From contig CAZVFT010000023.1 of NCBI GenBank assembly GCA_964626495.1, forward strand, positions 1 through 27,266: a DNA stretch of 27,266 nucleotides. Direction: 5' to 3'. The notes below the pieces were generated by a model. That model had not been told where the DNA came from, did not search any database, and saw only the letters and a program-made list of their open reading frames with translations. The stretch is from JACNLN01 sp964626495. GTDB taxonomy: Bacteria > Fidelibacterota > Marinisomatia > Marinisomatales > CAZVFT01. Both the position numbers and the translations under genes were made by a program. Positions 23,196 to 27,266 of this stretch are shown here, one piece after another (the stretch's first letter is position 1; each line of letters starts with the position of its first letter).

Positions 23196-24551
23196 ATGAA
23201 AATATTAATTGTTGATGATGAAAAAAATATTCGATTAACCTTATCCGAAATATTGGGCGATGAAGGACATCAAACCATTTCTGCTGAGACTGGCGAAAAG
23301 GCTCTCGCTTTGTTAGCGAAGGATAAGGTAAAGATAGTTATTCTAGATGTAAAACTTCCCGGTATCGATGGTATTGAGGTTTTCAAAGAGATAAAAAATT
23401 CTCATCCTGATCTGGAGGTATTAATGATTTCAGGTCACAGTGATATTTCAACTGCTGTGGAAGCTGTGAAGTTAGGCGCGTATGATTTTCTCGAAAAACC
23501 CCTCTACTTGGCAAAGGTACTGACTGCTGTTAGAAATATTGAAGAGAAGCATAAGCTATTGATAAAAGTTGACCAGACTGAAACAGATAAAATGATGAAA
23601 TACAGAATGGCTGGCGAGTCCCCTCAGATGCAAAAAGTGAGGGAGTTCATTGAGAAAGTTGGACTTACAGACTCTAAGGTACTCATTCGAGGAGAAAGCG
23701 GAACAGGTAAGGAACTTGCAGCTTACGCCATACATCATAAAAGCCATCGCAAGGGTGGACCGTTCATCAAATTTAATTCAGCAGCCATTCCAAATGAATT
23801 GGTTGAGAGCGAACTTTTTGGGCATGAAAAAGGCGCCTTTACCGGCGCAGATCAGCACAAATTGGGGAAATTAGAAATCGCTGATGGTGGAACACTGTTT
23901 TTAGACGAGATCGGGGATATGAATATTAATGCTCAGGCAAAAATATTGCGGGTCATTCAGGAAGGGATGTTTGAGCATGTAGGGAGTAATAAAACTATCG
24001 AGATCGATGTGAGAATTCTCGCAGCCACAAATCAAAACTTGGAGAAAATGATAGAAGAAGGGAAGTTTCGGGAAGATTTGTACTTTCGAATCAATGTTGT
24101 TCCTATAACCCTACCACCTTTGAGGGAGCGTGAGGGTGACATAGAATCTCTAACGAATTATTTCCTGAAGTATTATGCTTATGAGCTTAAGGTACAAGAG
24201 AAGAAATTTTCCCCAACAGCTATAAAACGGTTAAAGACCTATCACTTTCCCGGGAATGTGAGAGAGCTAAAAAACTTAATTGAAAGATTGTACATATTAA
24301 AAAGTGATGATATAATAACTGAAGATGATATTGCTCAACATATTATCTCTCCCAACAAGAAACAATCTCACTATGATTTCATTGATACTAAAACCTTTAA
24401 TAAGGCAAAAAGGGAGTTTGAAGTTCAGTATTTAACTGAACAACTTAAAAAGTTTGGGTGGAGTATTAGCAAAACAGCAAGACAATTGGGGATGCATCAA
24501 CCTAACTTATCTCGAAAAATAAATGAGTTAAAGATTAAAAGAGAGATATAA
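23196..24551 (+). CDS. NtrC-family sigma54-dependent response regulator
   Basis: The 451-aa protein has three standard modules. The receiver domain contains Asp7, Asp8, phospho-accepting Asp51 (VILDVKLPGIDG) and the EKP lysine near 101. The sigma54-interaction AAA+ domain has Walker A GESGTGKE (166-173), GAFTGA (213-218) and Walker B GGTLFLDEIGD. The C-terminal Fis-type helix-turn-helix reads SISKTARQLGMHQPNLSRKI. As the only phosphorylation-controlled sigma54 activator here, it is the likely regulator of the two promoters 4-5 kb upstream. That link is inferred from proximity and from the presence of palindromic upstream sites. Confidence 0.95.
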   Translation: MKILIVDDEKNIRLTLSEILGDEGHQTISAETGEKALALLAKDKVKIVILDVKLPGIDGIEVFKEIKNSHPDLEVLMISGHSDISTAVEAVKLGAYDFLEKPLYLAKVLTAVRNIEEKHKLLIKVDQTETDKMMKYRMAGESPQMQKVREFIEKVGLTDSKVLIRGESGTGKELAAYAIHHKSHRKGGPFIKFNSAAIPNELVESELFGHEKGAFTGADQHKLGKLEIADGGTLFLDEIGDMNINAQAKILRVIQEGMFEHVGSNKTIEIDVRILAATNQNLEKMIEEGKFREDLYFRINVVPITLPPLREREGDIESLTNYFLKYYAYELKVQEKKFSPTAIKRLKTYHFPGNVRELKNLIERLYILKSDDIITEDDIAQHIISPNKKQSHYDFIDTKTFNKAKREFEVQYLTEQLKKFGWSISKTARQLGMHQPNLSRKINELKIKREI

Positions 24552-24616
24552 TATTCAAAAAACCCTCTTCTCGACAAGTGACTATAGACAGGAAATAAAT
24601 TAATTTGAAGCAATAT

Positions 24617-24718
24617 ATGAAGTATCGAAATCTTGGAAAATCTGGATTAAAAGTTTCTGAAATCAGCCTGGGTGGCTGGCTTACATTGGGCGGTCATGTG
24701 GATAGTGAATCTCAGTAA
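24617..24718 (+). pseudogene. Aldo/keto reductase N-terminal remnant (33 codons)
   Basis: ATG at 24617 opens MKYRNLGKSGLKVSEISL, then GGWLTLGGHVDSESQ and a TAA. This is the canonical start of the voltage-gated K+ channel beta-type aldo/keto reductases, including the first strand and the GLKVSEISLG motif. The rest of the barrel (normally ~300 aa more) is absent in all three frames as far as I can see; after the stop the sequence runs directly into the leader of the next gene. It is probably a deletion remnant. Confidence 0.75.
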
Positions 24719-24770
24719 ATTTTTATTCAATATTGACAACCTTTCAAACGATTGAATTTCTAATAGAAGA

Positions 24771-27173
24771 ATGAATCGCAACCCCATATATCTACTTTTG
24801 GTAGTGGCGCTATCCCAATTACTTAATGGAGCCAGCCCATCAAAAATTGATCCTGCTACTTTGCATTTAAAAGAAGCTATTGCCGTGAGAATTTCCGCTC
24901 CGCCCAAAATTGATGGAGACCTTAGCGATCCAGTCTGGCAGGAAGCTGTACCCATTTCAGATTTTTTACAGGTGGAACCTGAAGATCTGGGAAGTCCAAC
25001 AGAACCTACTGAGGGGCGCATACTCTACGACGATGACAACGTCTATGTGGCTATCCGAGCCTTCGACTCAAAGCCTGAAAAAATTGTCGAGCGCCTGGCA
25101 AGACGAGATTCATGGATGGAAGCCGGGGGGAATCATGCCGACTGGGTAGGAATGATGTTTGACAGTCGGAACGATAATCGCACAGCCTTTACATTTGCTG
25201 TTAATGCATCCGGAGTCAAGTTTGATACGTACATCTATGATGATGACAGTTTTGATATGTCGTGGGAGGGGGTCTGGGATGTTGAAGTGAGCAGAGATGA
25301 GTTTGGGTGGACGGCAGAATTCAAACTTCCCTTTTCGATGTTCAGGTTTAATACTTCTAAGAATCAGGAATGGGGTTTGTCGCTTGATCGGAGTATACAG
25401 AGGAAACAGGAAATGCAAATGTGGCCGGGGATAAAGCGGGGAACCGAAGGGTTAGTATCCCGGTTCGGCATTCTTAAAGGAATCGAGAATGTTCCTCCTC
25501 CCAAACAGCTGGAAATTCTGCCCTATACTCTGGGAGGAATACATAAAAACGGGGATGATCAACTGACTAAAAATATTGGTATTGATGTGGAGTACGGACT
25601 TGGCAGCAATACAACGCTGAACTTGACATTTAATCCCGATTTTGGGCAGGTTGAAGTAGATCCGTCTGTGTTAAATCTCACTGCATTTGAAACTTTTTAT
25701 GAAGAGAAACGCCCCTTCTTTGTTAAAGGAGGTTCCTTTTTTCATAACCGTCTTCAACTCTTCCATTCCAGGCGGATTGGGAAAGAGCCTGGATATTTTT
25801 CTCCATCATATGGTGAAATTATTGAAAGTCCCGAGGTTACTACAATTTTGGGGGCGGTAAAAATCATGGGAAAAACAGAAAGCGGATTAAGCTTTGGAGT
25901 TGTTGAAAGTGTAACAGATGAAGAGTATGGAGTTTGGGAATATGAAATTCTTTCTTCTGATTCGATATATGATACTCAGCAGAAGGATTTTCTGTTGGAA
26001 CCCTATACCAATTATTTTGTAGGTCGGGTTGAGAATCCTATTATTAACGATGTGTCCACCGTGGGTCTTGTGGTAACGGATGTCAGACGGAAAGAGGCAA
26101 CAGGAGCCTTTACTGGAGGAATGGATTGGAACATTCGGCTGCTCGACAATCGGTTTGGATTTGGCGGACAACTGGTACTATCCGATGTCAATGGTGATAG
26201 GGAATTTGCCGGGAGATTTTATGCAGAATATAATGATCCTGTTTGGTGGGATTTAGACATTGTCGGCTCCTGGTTTGGCGATTCTTTTGATATTAATGAG
26301 TTGGGATTTTTAGACAGAAATGGTTTTTGGAAATTGGCTATAATCGGGGAAATACGAAAACAGGATCCCTGGGGTCCATTCTTGAGAAATAGTCTGGAAT
26401 GCAACTTCTTTTACAAATCCCGCAATGATGGGTTACCTCTTTCAAAGCACCTTGAAATTGAACAGGAAAATTCGACAAAGAATTACTGGCATTTCGGATT
26501 TGGAGCCAGCGTTGATTTTCCCTCTTATGATGATGGCGATACATTTAAAGATAGTCTTTCTTGGGATATCGCATCTCCTCTTTCAAAAGGAGGATGGGCA
26601 TGGTTTCAAACCGATTCCAGAAAGCGAATCATCGTAGCTCCAGTGCTTGGTTTTGGCGTGAATGAATTAGGTGGTTGGGGATATATGGCGAAATTGAGTC
26701 TTACCTTAAAACCGACGGACTTTTTTATGGTATCTGTGGATGCATCAGAAAATTATAGCGATTCCAGAATTGAGTGGGTGGAAGCTGTGGATGAAGATAA
26801 CATCATATACAGCAATTCAAAACAAGTGGTGGATGACATACAACTTCGTATGAATTTAACATTTTCCCCAGACCTTTCACTGCAGATGTATCTCCAACCA
26901 TTCAGAGCAGATATGGATTATTTTGATTTCAAAAGATTAACCGCACCAAAGACATTAGACTTTGAACCGTATGAATATGATTATAATCATGATTTTAGAA
27001 TAAAAAATAGTGTAGGAACATTTGTTCTACGCTGGGAATATCTTCCTGGTAGTACGTTCTTTGTGGTCTATAATCTCAATGACTCCAATTTTTACTCCTC
27101 TGCGGATGGAGTTTGGTTTACGTCAAAATCCAATACTTTATTTATCAAGTTAAATTATTGGTTTCAGGTATAA
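24771..27173 (+). CDS. CBM9-like / DUF5916 outer-membrane protein
   Basis: The 800-aa protein starts with a signal peptide (MNRNPIYLLLVVALSQLLNG). Residues ~35-190 form a carbohydrate-binding family 9-like/DOMON-type domain: PPKIDGDLSDPVWQEA, TEGRILYDDDNVYVAIRAFD, ADWVGMMFDSRND and GWTAEFKLPFSMFRF. The remainder matches the DUF5916 pattern, with RPFFVKGGSFF-like EEKRPFFVKGGSFFH, RRIGKEPGY, then many alternating aromatic strands ending in LFIKLNYWFQV, consistent with a large outer-membrane beta barrel. Proteins of this type are common in Bacteroidetes and relatives and may handle glycans, but the substrate is unknown. The start ATG has only a weak AGAAG upstream. Confidence 0.88.
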   Translation: MNRNPIYLLLVVALSQLLNGASPSKIDPATLHLKEAIAVRISAPPKIDGDLSDPVWQEAVPISDFLQVEPEDLGSPTEPTEGRILYDDDNVYVAIRAFDSKPEKIVERLARRDSWMEAGGNHADWVGMMFDSRNDNRTAFTFAVNASGVKFDTYIYDDDSFDMSWEGVWDVEVSRDEFGWTAEFKLPFSMFRFNTSKNQEWGLSLDRSIQRKQEMQMWPGIKRGTEGLVSRFGILKGIENVPPPKQLEILPYTLGGIHKNGDDQLTKNIGIDVEYGLGSNTTLNLTFNPDFGQVEVDPSVLNLTAFETFYEEKRPFFVKGGSFFHNRLQLFHSRRIGKEPGYFSPSYGEIIESPEVTTILGAVKIMGKTESGLSFGVVESVTDEEYGVWEYEILSSDSIYDTQQKDFLLEPYTNYFVGRVENPIINDVSTVGLVVTDVRRKEATGAFTGGMDWNIRLLDNRFGFGGQLVLSDVNGDREFAGRFYAEYNDPVWWDLDIVGSWFGDSFDINELGFLDRNGFWKLAIIGEIRKQDPWGPFLRNSLECNFFYKSRNDGLPLSKHLEIEQENSTKNYWHFGFGASVDFPSYDDGDTFKDSLSWDIASPLSKGGWAWFQTDSRKRIIVAPVLGFGVNELGGWGYMAKLSLTLKPTDFFMVSVDASENYSDSRIEWVEAVDEDNIIYSNSKQVVDDIQLRMNLTFSPDLSLQMYLQPFRADMDYFDFKRLTAPKTLDFEPYEYDYNHDFRIKNSVGTFVLRWEYLPGSTFFVVYNLNDSNFYSSADGVWFTSKSNTLFIKLNYWFQV

Positions 27174-27266
27174 ACCTAATTAACCTGACTTGTTCACTTG
27201 AAGGCAATAAACGTAATTAGGGTCTGCTGATAAAGGTGTTTTCCTGTTGAACACAAATCGTGTGTT

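Noticed and set aside
24677..24691. TGGCTTACATTGGGC, a GG-N10-GC pattern resembling a sigma54 promoter
   Set aside because: It lies inside the aldo/keto reductase remnant and is fully explained by its codons (G-W-L-T-L-G); the -24 and -12 contexts are poor.

Overview
The window looks like a chromosome segment of an uncultured bacterium of the FCB supergroup, most like Candidatus Marinimicrobia/Fidelibacterota or a close relative. The reasons are a C-terminal type IX secretion (T9SS) sorting domain, a PorV/PorQ-like outer-membrane protein, a CBM9-like/DUF5916 protein and moderate GC content. The lineage is an inference from gene families.

Layout. (1) 1-8525, + strand: the end of a secreted T9SS cargo protein, then a housekeeping block: ispE, tRNA-Gln(UUG), prs, rplY(ctc), pth, a membrane pyrophosphatase with K+-dependent Na+-pump signatures, then rpsF, rpsR and rplI. 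(2) 8526-15215: an accessory island, coding on the - strand. In transcription order it holds a DUF3696-type AAA ATPase, a tightly linked protein with a MIT_C/PLD-like C-terminus, a 37-codon remnant of a CARF domain, a YhcG-type (DUF1016) PD-(D/E)XK nuclease, and a CARF-domain sigma54 activator. Downstream lies a sigma54-like promoter facing a previously hidden 56-codon ORF. It reads as a defence or stress island. (3) 15216-18510, + strand: priA and a PorV/PorQ-like gene. (4) 18511-20634: two paralogous sigma54 promoters with matching upstream palindromic or half-palindromic motifs. One drives a 33-aa membrane miniprotein plus a PspC-domain protein; the other drives a secreted PDZ protein. (5) 20635-21293: a non-coding stretch rich in perfect hairpins. 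(6) 21294-24551: a DUF4390 protein, a HAMP sensor kinase and an NtrC-type sigma54 response regulator, the obvious candidate activator of the two promoters in (4). (7) 24617-27173: an aldo/keto reductase stub, then a large CBM9-like/DUF5916 outer-membrane protein.

The main theme is two separate sigma54 circuits within 16 kb. One is a CARF-controlled switch at the end of a nuclease/ATPase island. The other is a two-component, Psp-like envelope-stress regulon. Family assignments come from motif recognition by eye; no database search was run.
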